From: Eimeria necatrix
Taxonomy: Eukaryota; Apicomplexa; Conoidasida; Eucoccidiorida; Eimeriidae
Direction: 5' to 3'
Length of the DNA: 22,563 nucleotides
Assembly (NCBI RefSeq): GCF_000499385.1
Contig: NW_013654438.1
Location: 1 to 22,563, forward strand
Position 1 is the stretch's first letter; every line of letters starts with the position of its first letter. Below the pieces are notes generated by a model. It made no database searches, was not told the DNA's origin, and was given only the letters and a program-made list of their open reading frames with translations. The position numbers and the translations under genes were made by a program. Below are positions 10,441 to 22,200 of this stretch, one piece after another.

Positions 10441-12529
10441 ACACAATTCAGATTTTAAGACCACAAAGAAAAGTGCTCGTACAAGTATGTGCCCCCAGAA
10501 TAGTTGTTGGAGAGAGCTGTGATAGAGCTTCTACGCTCGGGAAGGCATGCCGTAGCGGTGTACGCTTGCAAAAAGGCATTCCATAGAACATTACAGATGA
10601 ACAGTACATGACACACCTCTGGAAGAACCGGACTAGGCATAATATGGTACTTTTTGCCTTAAAATGCTGCAAGCTCGCTGAAGCTAAAGGCGAGGTGCCA
10701 CGTGTAAAGCAAATATAGAGTATGCGACGATATGCTGTGTAAAATAGCGACTTACTGGAAACGTTGGCGACTAAAGAAAAGGACGATGCCGAAGTGAAGC
10801 AAAGCACATGAAAAATGATCCGTAGATGATCTGCAAGTTGTTTCGGTGCATGATCCTTATGGAAGGTACAGTGAACATAAGGCAACGCACTTGGTGAAGC
10901 GCTCAGTACTAATTGTGTGGAATACATGTGGCTCTGGTCCATTTGCTTTCCCCTCCGTTGGTTTTCTTACCATCTATTTATAAGCATTGCCGCCATCATC
11001 TCTTCTAAGAGTCAACCAAACGTGGCCCAAAGCCGCTTGTCACTCCAAAGAACGCGTGAGTAACGAGTTGTATTCAGGAATCTTGCCTGTGTAACTGGCT
11101 TTGGATGCGTTTACGTGACCTATATCTAGGAAGGCACTCCCTGGATTCTAAAATGGCTGTATACTGGTCTTCTACCATGCTCGCTTGAAGTGCAAAACAC
11201 TGGCTTGTTACGCTGCATCGAAACAAAGGAGTGAGCTCTACGCAATGCCCTCAGGACCCACGAGGCAATGGACAAAACGCACAACCTACCGCGCGATGCT
11301 TGAAGCTAAAGACCACGTAGCTCAGAAGAAATTCAACAATCATTTTTATCTGGATCTATTTTGATATACCTTGCCATTGCTACCTTCGAAAACTATTGAC
11401 AAGTTATGTTTCACATAATCTTGCTCATTCGCTCGAAAACATGATCTGTGCATTACCACCAATCTAGTGCGCGGAAGCGCCTTAAGTACTTCGCGTTGCG
11501 CGTATTGAGATACACATTTATGAGGCTGCTAAGTGCTATTTTATACGGCTCACAGTCTCCAGATCGTCATGAAGAAAATTTTTGTCATCACACATCTGCA
11601 GTGATGCCCATATTCGTACCATTACACCGTCGCCTTGAAGACAGAAGAGGAACCCAAAGCTCCAAAGCTCGAAAACTACGAAGCATATGATTTAAACGGA
11701 CTTCTTTTAATCGCCCGGTAAGTCCTATGCATTTCGAAGCATATTTGCAAGACACCCACTTTCTAGAAATAGCAGCTACTTCTGCAGTATTGATTCTTTC
11801 TTATTTTTTGTATCCTGAGGGCCCGAGTTAAATTTGACTTAGCTTCCACTATGCGGAATGAAGCTTTCTATACGGACATTTTCTTGAACAGCTGCAGTAA
11901 ACTTTCAGATATTCGCATCAAGCCTCATATTTGCACACGTCGTGAGAATCGAGTAACGTGCCTCTGAAACTGCAGGCGTTCATCAGGGGACAACGTCCTC
12001 CTACGTTTGAGATTACTCTATCTACTCACCTTCTATATTTCACTATCTTACTCATTTGACGTAAAATGATGCAGTGGCATATGCTTACGATATGCAAATG
12101 CGCAAATGCAACAATGCAAATTTCCGTATGGTCACGTAGCCCTATCAGCTAGTTAATTGAACCCACATACAATGCTGTTGTGTTGACAGGTCAGCGCAAT
12201 TGCTGTTGAGGCATAGTCCAGCCTACGCACTCTTGAAGATGCGATGAGTAAGGGCAATGCCCCTGACGTGGCCCGACGCAATGGCTAATCCTACAGCAAT
12301 GCCACTTTCACGGGCGCACACGTGGAAAGGGAAAATAAAAATTGTTATGCATATTTTGCTGCTAGTGTCTGCTGGCGCTACAAAACTTACATACTGCCAC
12401 GGGAGGAAGGCCAACGATATGCCAACGACCTGAGCATTCTTACGCCAATACTGGCGGCACATCAGGACTTTAACTGAAAATTCTTATGTACACATGACGA
12501 AAGTTGTATAAACTTCAGCGCATTTTACG
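10441..12529. other. Unassigned stretch, no recognised gene
   Basis: I see no gene, RNA or clear repeat here. The longest frame is 164 codons on the minus strand (10448-10942). It is rich in Ser, Leu and Cys with no domain I recognise, and frames of that length are expected now and then by chance in 22.5 kb at this base composition. A small cluster of GCAAAT words (ATGCAAAT-like) lies at 12091-12121. Confidence 0.55.
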
Positions 12530-12770
12530 TGAATGCACTGATTCAGTACACACCTCATGAAAAGTAATACTGGATTAGTGCACAAGCAGCAGCCGCATGG
12601 GCTAAGCTTTATCATTTAAAATAAAGGCGCAAGTAATGCTAGTCGCAATGAAACAAACAAGACTAAACTTCATTTTTTGCCGTTTAGAAAGGCACACTTT
12701 CTGCGACGTTTCAAGAATTATCATGCGTTTGCGTGCATGTACAGCAACGCCCACGATGCATGATCAAACA
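12530..12770 (+). repeat. Diverged tandem pair, copy 1
   Basis: This unit is a direct neighbour of copy 2 with an offset of about 260-262 bp. Shared blocks are CAGCCGC.TGG (12589 and 12851), AAAGGCGCAAGT.ATGCTAG (12625 and 12887), AAACAAGACTA (near 12653 and 12915) and TCATGCRTTTG/T followed by GTGCATGTA (12721 and 12981). Identity in the best part is roughly three quarters by eye. The left edge is set by CTCATG (near 12555 and 12807) and is approximate. I recognise no coding frame shared by the copies. Confidence 0.75.
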
Positions 12771-13045
12771 CACAGAATACAGCGCAACAGCGCATTATGT
12801 ACAGCTCATGCAAACGTATTTTTCACTATCTGAAACGCAGTATACAAACAACAGCCGCGTGGACTGTGTTTTGTCATTTAAAGTAAAGGCGCAAGTCATG
12901 CTAGTCAGCGAAATAAACAAGACTACGCTTCATTGTTTCTCGCCTCGCAAGGCATACTTCCTACGAGATATCGATATTAGTCATGCATTTTTGTGCATGT
13001 ATAGCTCTGCACATACATCCTTGACATATAACAGTACGTCTTTGG
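12771..13045 (+). repeat. Diverged tandem pair, copy 2
   Basis: This is the second copy of the unit at 12530-12770, in the same orientation and directly adjoining it. A plus-strand frame of 110 codons (12733-13065) spans the junction between the copies, as expected of a chance frame. The pair lies about 1 kb left of segmental copy B. I found no equivalent left of copy A, so it may be local to this flank. Confidence 0.75.
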
Positions 13046-14039
13046 AAATCGCAAAGTTGTTTTAAAGAAGCACCAATGCAGCTCTATCACACATGCAACA
13101 ACACCTGCTCTTCCCGCAATCGAATTGGAACCTTTGCTGCATCTCTCACAAACTGGAAATGCGTTCAAGCATTATCAACGGGCCTCTGAATTCAATTGCT
13201 CGCTAAATTCAAGACCCTTTCGCTAAAGTAGAATTTTTCATATCAGAGACTAGAAAGCCGAAACATTCTTTAGTACACGCTTAGAGCTGGATATGGATTG
13301 CCCGTACCAACTATATCACAGAAGATGTTAGTACGCAAATGAAAAATTGAAAAAAGGCACCGCCGCGCAAACAGGAGGCAACTGTTTTCAACCCAAGTCT
13401 TAATGCCGTGAACACATATGCACTATACACATGTTATTGTGATGAGTGTGTTTTACCCCGAGAGGCAACTTTCATCTTTGTTGCATAAAACTTACAGCAC
13501 GCACACTGACATCTGAGAGTCTCGCGTTTCCGATCACAGCAATGCCTTACTAAGGCTGAGGGCAAAAGCACATCAGCTTTTGGTTCCAGTCATTACACTG
13601 AATCATGATCTAGCTCAAAATATCCGAGTAAAATATATCTAATGTCGTCCAGTGCACCTCACGTCCTGCATGACTCGGGAATAACCACTGCTTCACTTGC
13701 GGAATCAGACATATACTGATAAAACTTTAACTTCACAAGCCCGTGCAAAACCTTTAACATACTTTCTGCACATTTAAAATGCACCTTCATCAAAAAAGGA
13801 TGAGCTCTCAGATAGCTCATTTTCCACCCGGCTCGCTGAGAAACCATCATCGGACCTGAAGCATGCATATCCCCAAGCAACCAAGCAGCCACGTGATGGA
13901 CCCCAAACAAACACCAATGATCAGCAAACAGTAGAAAAAACCACAAAACATGCTATGCAGTTGCATGCAGCAAGAATATAGCAGAATTCCAAATATCCTG
14001 CAAATTTGCACTTAGTCAGTCCGCCAGTGACATCCGATG
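13046..14039. other. Unassigned stretch between repeats
   Basis: I see nothing assignable. There is a 95-codon minus-strand frame (13659-13946) of no recognised family. Faint similarity to 7.3-7.9 kb, for example around 13285-13325 and 7455-7490, hints that the segmental duplication may extend further left, but I could not align it convincingly. Confidence 0.5.
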
Positions 14040-17000
14040 CATTTCGAATTAGGTGATGCAAACGAGCTGCAGAACGAGGTCTGACGACTTTACTTAGCCA
14101 GCATGCAAATAACTGGTCAAAGGCAGGATCGCATCATCATTTTTTTTCAAGTTCCTGTGGGTCGGACAACGCACCAACTACGCAAAGAACTTAGAAAGAA
14201 TCGCGCCGCTGGTCTTCTGCGCAACAGTCCACTACAGGAGCAGAAACATGAGCGAGCTCCGCCGTTAATTAGCTGCTAAGCCCGTAAGCGCTTGCTTCAA
14301 AAGTAGTGTGCTGTTGTGGGAAGCTACGCGGTAAGAGAAAAATCAAGTTACACAGCGTACGTTCTGCGAAATAGTTATTCAAGGCCACGCACGCCAATAC
14401 CAGCATTTGGCATGGGAAGAGCCTCATCAATTACTTCATATTCTGTGCGTCAAATAGAAACGCAATTGGAACGTCTACGAAGCAGACCCTAAGTGCAGTC
14501 ACCTAAAAAATTGGACCACTTCATCATACGTCCTGCGGAATCGAAAGCGAATTACAATATTTGGCCAACAACACTATATAGAGTGGTTAGCGTGCGTCGG
14601 TTTGAACACCTGTATGCTTCTGTCGCACTCATGAGAGCCAGTGCCCTCCCATGTGCAAGAGTTCAAGTGACCGACGCCTCAGTCAAAATCTGTCAAATAA
14701 GGTCTGAGCCAGCTAGTTCTGCGTCGTCTATCGAACGCCGATCTCCTAGTTCTCCCTTATGATCCTGCAACGATAAAGGAACTGCACGTGTCCTACATGA
14801 TCAACGCACTGTATGAATTATGCTCTGGATCCCGTGCATGTCAAATGAAAGACTTAGCTCTGTGCACCTTGAAAAACGCGCCGAAGAAGACAATCCTATC
14901 GCGATGTCAAGTGTTCGGGGACTTTGGGCTGGCCAGCAAGCTTGCTGCCTGTCCAGATTACTCTCCGTTAGCAGAGGGAATCTGCATTTTGCGAGCTACA
15001 TGTCAACGAATACGCTGCCACCCGCACACAAAAGTAGCAAGTGGAGTGCGTGAGGGGTCGTTTCCATTGACGGACCATCAAGCGCTGCGTTCGGCTTTAG
15101 CTGGCTGCAAGCGCTGACTCTGACTCTTCAACATCCTGTGGGAGTGAAAATACAAATATTATGAGATATATAGACATGCTAAGCAGTCATAGCCTCAGCG
15201 CTATACACGAACAGGATTTATTTCAGGAGTTCACTCCGTTTTGTCCATGGAGGCGATAGTACAGAAAGCTTGTCGAGCGAGTTAAGTCTAGGAAGGTATC
15301 CAAGTACAAGCAAAAGTAGGCGCTGTCACCGCATCGTGGTCGGGATCCCGAGAGACACCAACAAATAGGTTTTCATTTGACGTTAAGATGGGTTTTATGG
15401 ATATGGAAACCTCTCAGCTCAAAACCCCACAAAAGCAACCCGATGTTTCACTGCGCAAACTCCGAAGAATAAAGGCAACTCTGTGAAGAAAGCTTCGTCG
15501 GTTAAGAGAAGAATACGCGCCTCACAATTACGCACATATTTTTCCAGGATCAAATAATGCAACTACTTAAATTTAAAGAGAAATGCAAAGTCTCGCGGGC
15601 CGCGATAACAAAGCCACATGTATGTGTGAACGAACGCAGTGTGCACCAGATGAAACCAAAATTTCCAGAATAATAAGTGGTAAATTCGTAATCTTTCAGT
15701 GTTCGCGGCCATTTAAATTAGTTGCGTAGCAATGAAAGCGGGTCTGGAAGTCGAACAGTGCCAGGGAATCTCCTAAGTACAGAGAGGGCTGCCTCACAAT
15801 GCAGCAACGCATTTACTATCATCGGTCTAGGGCGGTGGAAGCCAGTAGTTGGCGCTGTGGCAGCCATTGACGCCACCTCCCTAAAACCCGTGCACACATA
15901 CAATGGCTAATACTGAGAGTGGAGCAAAGACTTTTGCTTACGATGTCATTGCATAGAATCTCCCGCCAAAGAAGAAACGCAACATCTAAAACAAGCTTCA
16001 AAAAGGCGAGTTGCGCCTTTAAAAGGTGCTACGAAAGGGAGTGCCTTGAGTCAACTTCATAGTGTGAGATTCACATTTTAAAAAGCATCAGCAACCCAGA
16101 AGGACTAAGCAAGCACCGTTCTTTGACCGTTCAATGGCGCAACAAGTCCTGCTTCAGCAAACAAATGGTTCTCTACAAATTTTTGCTAGACCTAACACTA
16201 CCATGACACTGCCCCATTGAAGTCAAGTGCGCATTATACAAGCTCCGCTGTGTGCCATGGAAATGAATTCACAGCAGAACGTCTCTAGGATAATTGTCGC
16301 AAATACTGACGACTCGCATAGTAGGCTTATCTTTGAAATGCCAAAAAGTACGTTCACAGTAAGTAGATCGCTCGACCTTTCCATATTTTCTGCTCTCAAG
16401 AGCAGACAATAGCTCAAGAGCACATAGTATGCCTGCTCCTGCATGCAAGGGTACACACACATACGCCACTCATGACCATCAGACTACGAGCTCAAACACA
16501 TAGTCATAAGTGCGGTTGCCCACTTGTTTCTTCTCCAAATTCGCTCACACTTACAGTCTAAGAATCATTCAAACTGTGAACACTAGCCGCTGCTAGTAGT
16601 GGCGCCAACCGAACAAATTCCATATGCAGTTGATAGGCTCAGATGTTTTCACTATCTAGCAGAATAGTATCCACAGCCAGCCTTGTACATAATTTGTAAT
16701 GCCACGCTGACCGGAGTGCAGAAATGGAAAAACTTTGTGAACCGAAGACAATGCAGTCCATCGAACGATAGCTTTTATGATTGATGCTACATACTACATC
16801 TCCGCAACACGCCCATGATGCTTGCAAATATGATGCCTTGGCGTAAGAATGCAAGACACTCTGATTCCCCATGACAGAAATTAAGTTCTCAATTCAACGC
16901 ATTGAGCAGAACGGAGTGGCGGCCAAGCAAACCAGCGTTGCTTGAGCTTTCCTTTTGATTGCCTCTCATGCTGAACACTCAGAAAGGAGGGTTCACTTGA

Positions 17001-17040
17001 AAGCATTAACGTATCATCCCGATACATATCTTTATCACAA
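14040..17040 (+). repeat. Diverged segmental repeat, copy B
   Basis: This is the partner of copy A (about 7.95-10.44 kb), in the same orientation, with anchors as listed there. It is longer by about 0.5 kb, mainly because of extra sequence between about 15.7 and 16.45 kb. It also seems to have about 130 bp extra just left of the 14393 anchor. Frames inside it (14493-14762, 14788-15117 and 16227-16412 on plus; 16639-16872 on minus) are all under 110 codons and are not kept as open frames in copy A, which argues against genes. The right edge near 17040 is fairly sharp; the left edge is approximate. Confidence 0.75.
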
Positions 17041-19139
17041 ACCTGGACTCACAAAGGAGGCGCTGCCGCTCCCGGAGAAACCAGCACATGCGCAGCAAAG
17101 TAATTTCAAAGCTCAAACGCTGATTTTTGCATAGCCCTTGATGCGTTTTGGTCTGCCTCGAAACGCATTCTCCTGATTTTGTATTATGAAAAAACCTCGT
17201 GGCGAATTTTACATGTACTGCATTAACTGACAACTTTGTTATCATGCCTTGAAACGTTTGATCATGCAGCTGTATATCTTGACTGGACGACCACAACCCA
17301 GAGAGTTTCTTGAGATGGTGGATGCTAACATAGAATGGCACGACCTATCAGTCAAAGCCATGACTAGAGGTTTGGGTTGCATCCAAAATGTCTGTCGCTT
17401 TCGCAGTTGCAGAAATCCAAAATATGTATATCACGAGCACATTTGCCCCTTACCAGCAATGCATTACCCGTTGGACGAATACCGTAAAAAATTGCATGAT
17501 AGTATGAGAACTCTGTGCAGGAGTGGGGAAGCGTTGCACAATCATATTTATCGCCCATTAGTACAAGGACAGGACATCTAGCCGAGAGACGTTGTGCCGT
17601 ACGTTCGCAGCTGCTGCCGAAACACTAGGAAAAATCCGGCACAATCCATCATATTCATAACTTTGGTACAAACCGGTAAAACATATCTCACTTCATGAGC
17701 GTGAAAATCATCCGCTGCCTATGCATGATTTTGGCAGTAGACTTTGTATGGAACAGTAATTATTTTTTCCAGCTGGGAGTTCTACAAATGATCTGATTCG
17801 GTAACTCGCAGCCAACATTTCTGCTTTTGGATGCAGGAACGATCTTTAACATTCTTGCAGGTCGATATATTGTGGCACAATTCACATCCTGCTGTCTGGC
17901 AGCTTCGGAGTCACACACTGGAACCGATCGATTGAGGTCAAGTTTGAAAGCGTACGTGTGTACTGCTCACCAACAACGGATAAAGACTAAGAAGATTTGG
18001 AAAAGCTACCTTGGCGGCTACAGCGGAGAAGACCGACTTTCGCTACATCTAGAGAAGCCGGATAAAAAAAATTTGTTCTTAAGACTGCGCACATCCTTGC
18101 TCTGTGCAATACGATAAAGGGGCACTACGCGAGAGTCATTGATGCCCTCCGAAAAAGCACACACAAATCACGAGGTGCAGACACAGTTCTGCACACTAGT
18201 CGCGAAGCATTTATCGTTGTTTCTAAGATGCTAGATAGCTGTTGTTGTCATGCTCTAAGCATTGTAGCACTGTGAGAAAACCATCCAATGCATCCAAGGA
18301 TTGAGTAATGGCACGCCATGAATATTAAAAGGACAGGCTGCATATATGAGCTGGCGTGCGCCGAATATCGTACTTTTTCCATATTTATTCAACGCCGACT
18401 GAGCTATGACTGACTTGATACTGACAGTAATACCATGCCATGACGGTCCACAGTATCGACATACAAATTGGACCAAATATGTCTCGGAACGCTTTTGGAA
18501 AAAGCCATTATAATCTAAGAATATAGAGAACCGCAGGTGAGTTCGTCCGAGCAATCGAGGACTGGCATAAATTTGAAACCGCCTGCCAAAGTGTTGCACA
18601 TGGCACCAATGTAAGGTTAATATGCTCCACACAAAACTGACCTTCCTAAAGCACCTTCTTGTTTTTGCTAGAACTTTAGTTTTGTCTCGCGTGCTCATAA
18701 TAATCACATGCCGATCAAGACACGGCATGACATCGCCTACTTCAGACTGGCGTGGTAAGAATGGCTCTAACCGTTGAAGTTAGGCAGCTGTTGCATTGTG
18801 CGCGATTCGTCCTGCAGAGCAGGTTCTTCAAGACAAATTGCCAATGCATTCCAACAATATTTGGCGAAAAGCAAGCCTCACTCAGCGCATTAAGTGCCAA
18901 GAGCCTGTACAATTATGCTGGGCTTCCCGTAGAACGTTTCCGCTGCATGGAGGTTCACTTACAATATATTTTTCAAAGCGGCGTCGTCGCGCCCAGCACA
19001 CTCGTTCTCACAGCTATGCGTTTTCACATACTTCAGATAGTACGTTGCACGCTCTTCACAATATTACCTCTGAAAATTGATGGAAGTAATTCTTTAATCT
19101 AATGGCGATATGTGTAGTGCAGAGGTAAGCAGTTGCAAT
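17041..19139. other. Unassigned stretch, several short open frames
   Basis: I see no gene that I can support. Frames include plus 17249-17581 (first ATG at 17264), plus 17827-18117, minus 18255-18728 (157 codons) and plus 18752-19102. The 17264-17581 frame looks somewhat protein-like to the eye, and a CAG that could serve as a splice acceptor lies at its start, but I recognise no family. The part at 18735-18870 may be a relic of the segmental repeat, as described in the findings. Confidence 0.5.
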
Positions 19140-19145
19140 TCCCTT

Positions 19146-19252
19146 GTAATGCGACGTTTGGCAATGCCTGCATTCGTAGCGAATTAATGAAACGTTACTC
19201 CTAGTAATGCGACGTTTGGCAATAGCTGGATTCGTAGCAAATTAATGAAACG
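19146..19252 (+). repeat. Two-copy 49-bp direct repeat, 58-bp period
   Basis: Copies at 19146-19194 and 19204-19252 both begin GTAATGCGACGTTTGGCAAT and end AATTAATGAAACG, with a few substitutions in the middle (GCCTGC against AGCTGG, GCG against GCA). Nine bases separate them. There is no third copy and no frame crossing them that I would call coding. Confidence 0.95.
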
Positions 19253-22200
19253 AACGTGAAGCTGTGTCGAAAACAAGGCAGTCAGTGAAAGGAGAAGGAA
19301 GCACTTAAAAGGCGAACAAAACGCAGACGACAGTCATGCAAGAGCAATGTATGCAGTTGCCTTCCAGGTTGAAATCACGCTGAGCATGAAGGCGGTTGGT
19401 AAGAATTGCCTCCGCAGTCACAATTGAGTACTTGCATCTAGCTAGTCTGTACTGACTGATTGTGAAGCGGCTTACAGCCTGCCATGCAATCCATCGTTGC
19501 CGGCCTGTATGTGGGTCAAGATATGCCTTAAACTCAGCTTTCGCGTCCACAAGCTGCTACAGATCTGAGCATTTCTCGAAGCATCATGCACGCCTGTGAG
19601 CCGGTTTATCTACCACTTGACCTAAGCAGTTTCACGCTAAAACTCACATTCGACAGGCTCTTTTACGAGGCTGCATCTGGCTTGTTAGCTGGCAATTCCG
19701 CTTCAAGGAGCATACGCGCTGGGTCAAGGTTGGCAAGGCAAAGGAGCGACTCCTGGCGTAGATGCGCTCTTGTAATATCCTGAAGCAGTCCATATTTGTA
19801 AACTTGCATATTGGTGATGTGTACAAATGCCCAAAGTAGTAATACTTTAACGTCTCTGCTTCATAGAAAAACTCTCATAAGCTCAGACGGATCCCGAGCT
19901 TGTTTCCATTCGAAATATGAGGCTGGATTTTGGTCACTAATAAACAAGATGTGCACGCTACGTGACCGCTGCTGAAAAGCTTGCAGAGGGCAGAAAAATA
20001 GTTTTGTATAGAAGAATGAAAAATGCGCAGCTGATGAACTGGCTTTCAGCAAAATTTCTTTGCTTTGATCGTGGAACAGAGAGACACACGTCCTGCAGAA
20101 AGCATCGATATGAATTGCTCATACAATTTGTGGATATTAACAAAGGGCCAAATTCCAGCGGCCATGCATTCGCCATGTCTTTTCTCTCACCTTCTGAAAC
20201 AAAATGGAATATATTACTCAACAAACGGGATCTCGGGTCAAATATGCGAACGCAACCAACACGAAGAAGCATCCAGAGGCAGCCTGACCCTTGAGCAATG
20301 GCCGCAACTGCCACCATCGTAAGAACTTGTGAGCAGTTAGTCCGATGAAACAGCCATGCTAATATAAAAAGGAACATGACAGAGGATCCGAATCTCAGTT
20401 CGTTGCTGTGCTGCTCCGTGAAAATATTTATGTTATGGACTGATCCACACGATTTTTCTTGTTCTCGCAGTGCAGTGATAGAATCATGACGTACTAACTG
20501 CAAGTGCAGTGTGAACGTTCCCATCTATACGTACTTTACAGAACTACGGATGGCAAATGTTCAATGTGCTGGTTGCAGTGCTGCCCAACTATGCGCGCGT
20601 GGACATGACAAAGAAACATGTACTATTCCGAATGCGCTGTAGTAGATCCACACAGTTAAGGACACAAAGGCTGAATTCAACTGTTTCTTAGTTGGTTCAC
20701 AGCGTTATCTAAATGCTAAACTTTTAGGCGTCCGCTTCTACCCTCACACGCGCATTTGACTAATGCATACTCTCTGCTTGATGAGCTTTTACCTTGCTGT
20801 GTAAAGATGTCGGCAAGCAAATGAATATCACCCCATTTGTCAGACTTTTAAACATTTTAGTATGTACGTTCAAAGTGCATCACCCTGCTCGCAACAACAA
20901 GAAGGGTTTGGCATCACTGACATCACTGACGTAGGAATAGCTCACCTCCTGACGATTGTTGAGTTGCTCGGCGCAAAACACTGGCAGGCATTTTTATTCG
21001 AGATGGTTCTACAGGATAACAAGCTTTTTCAGCGTGAACTTTTGCGTGTGCGCATGCGGTCTTCCCACATATTCGCTAAATTCTTTCTCTCTGGGCATTA
21101 TGTACAATGACACGCCTCACTCGCTGCGAAGAACATCACTTAAATCCTTTATGTTCAGAAAAGTTCGTTAGGAGGCATCTATGGCCAAAGCTACGTAGTT
21201 ATTCGTACTTTTCAAAAACGGCCCTCTAATATGGGTGCTTTAGAGCGGCCTCTGATGCATTTTACGGAGCTGTTGGACCGCGATAGAGGGCCAGATGTCT
21301 TCGACGGTACTTGAAAGATGAACATATTACCCTTAATTGCGGGCACAATGTTCTTGTGGATAAAGGTAAAAAAAAAGCATGCAGGAGATGATGTGTTGCT
21401 AATGTATTGGGCGCTTCACCATTACGAAACTTTAGAACGTGCACTGCGAAAGAACCATTTCTCGAATCCCAGATCAGAGACCAGTGGCACATACTTACAT
21501 TCAGCTTGCAATTGACAGATATCGAAAAACGCCTTTCCCATTTAGCCGCTTGCAAAACGACAAGGATTTCCAGCCAGCCGCTAGAAGTACTCAAGCTCAG
21601 AACAATTTTCAAAATGGCTGCAAGCAGGCAAATTTTTTAGAAGAATACGCACCAATATAAAACTACTTTAAAAATGAAATCCTTTTGCCCAACCGAGAAG
21701 GAGAATGCCCATCAGCAGCACGAACACGATAGCGTCTCCGAAAGCGATACGGCATCACACTGTATCACAAACAAAGCGCAACCTCCAGGCACTAGGCTGT
21801 TCACATGGGTTCAAGAGCCCACAACACATGTTAGTCTTGCTCACTTCCTATGTCGCGAGACACTACAAGCACAAACAATTGTGTTCATTTTCCAGCGATT
21901 GCCCGTGAGAACTAAAACAGCTGCCAACTACTTGAGGAAACGTAGGATTTTCGGGGCTATTAAAATTCTAGCAAAGCATTCTCAACTACCTAATGCAAGA
22001 AAAAGCTCATGAGAAGAGATCCATATGCATGCGCGTCTGCTGCATATGCAACTGACCATCAGGCTATATATTTGGAGAAAAAAGTCAAAAGAAAAGACAC
22101 AGTGTCCAAACACTTCAGAGAATCCGGGAGCAAATGCTGGCACGCCTAGAGAAAGCAAGCCGCTGCAGTCGCATATTCAAGAGATTAACAGCACCTCAGG

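Noticed and set aside
12091..12121. Cluster of ATGCAAAT-like words resembling octamer binding sites.
   Set aside because: Short A/T-rich words in a low-complexity patch with no adjacent gene; chance is enough.
14905..14960. String GDFG in a plus-strand frame, resembling the DFG motif of protein kinases, with a similar string in copy A near 8765.
   Set aside because: No other kinase motif (HRD, APE, glycine loop) is near it. In copy A the same frame soon reaches stops, and the differences between copies are not concentrated at third positions.
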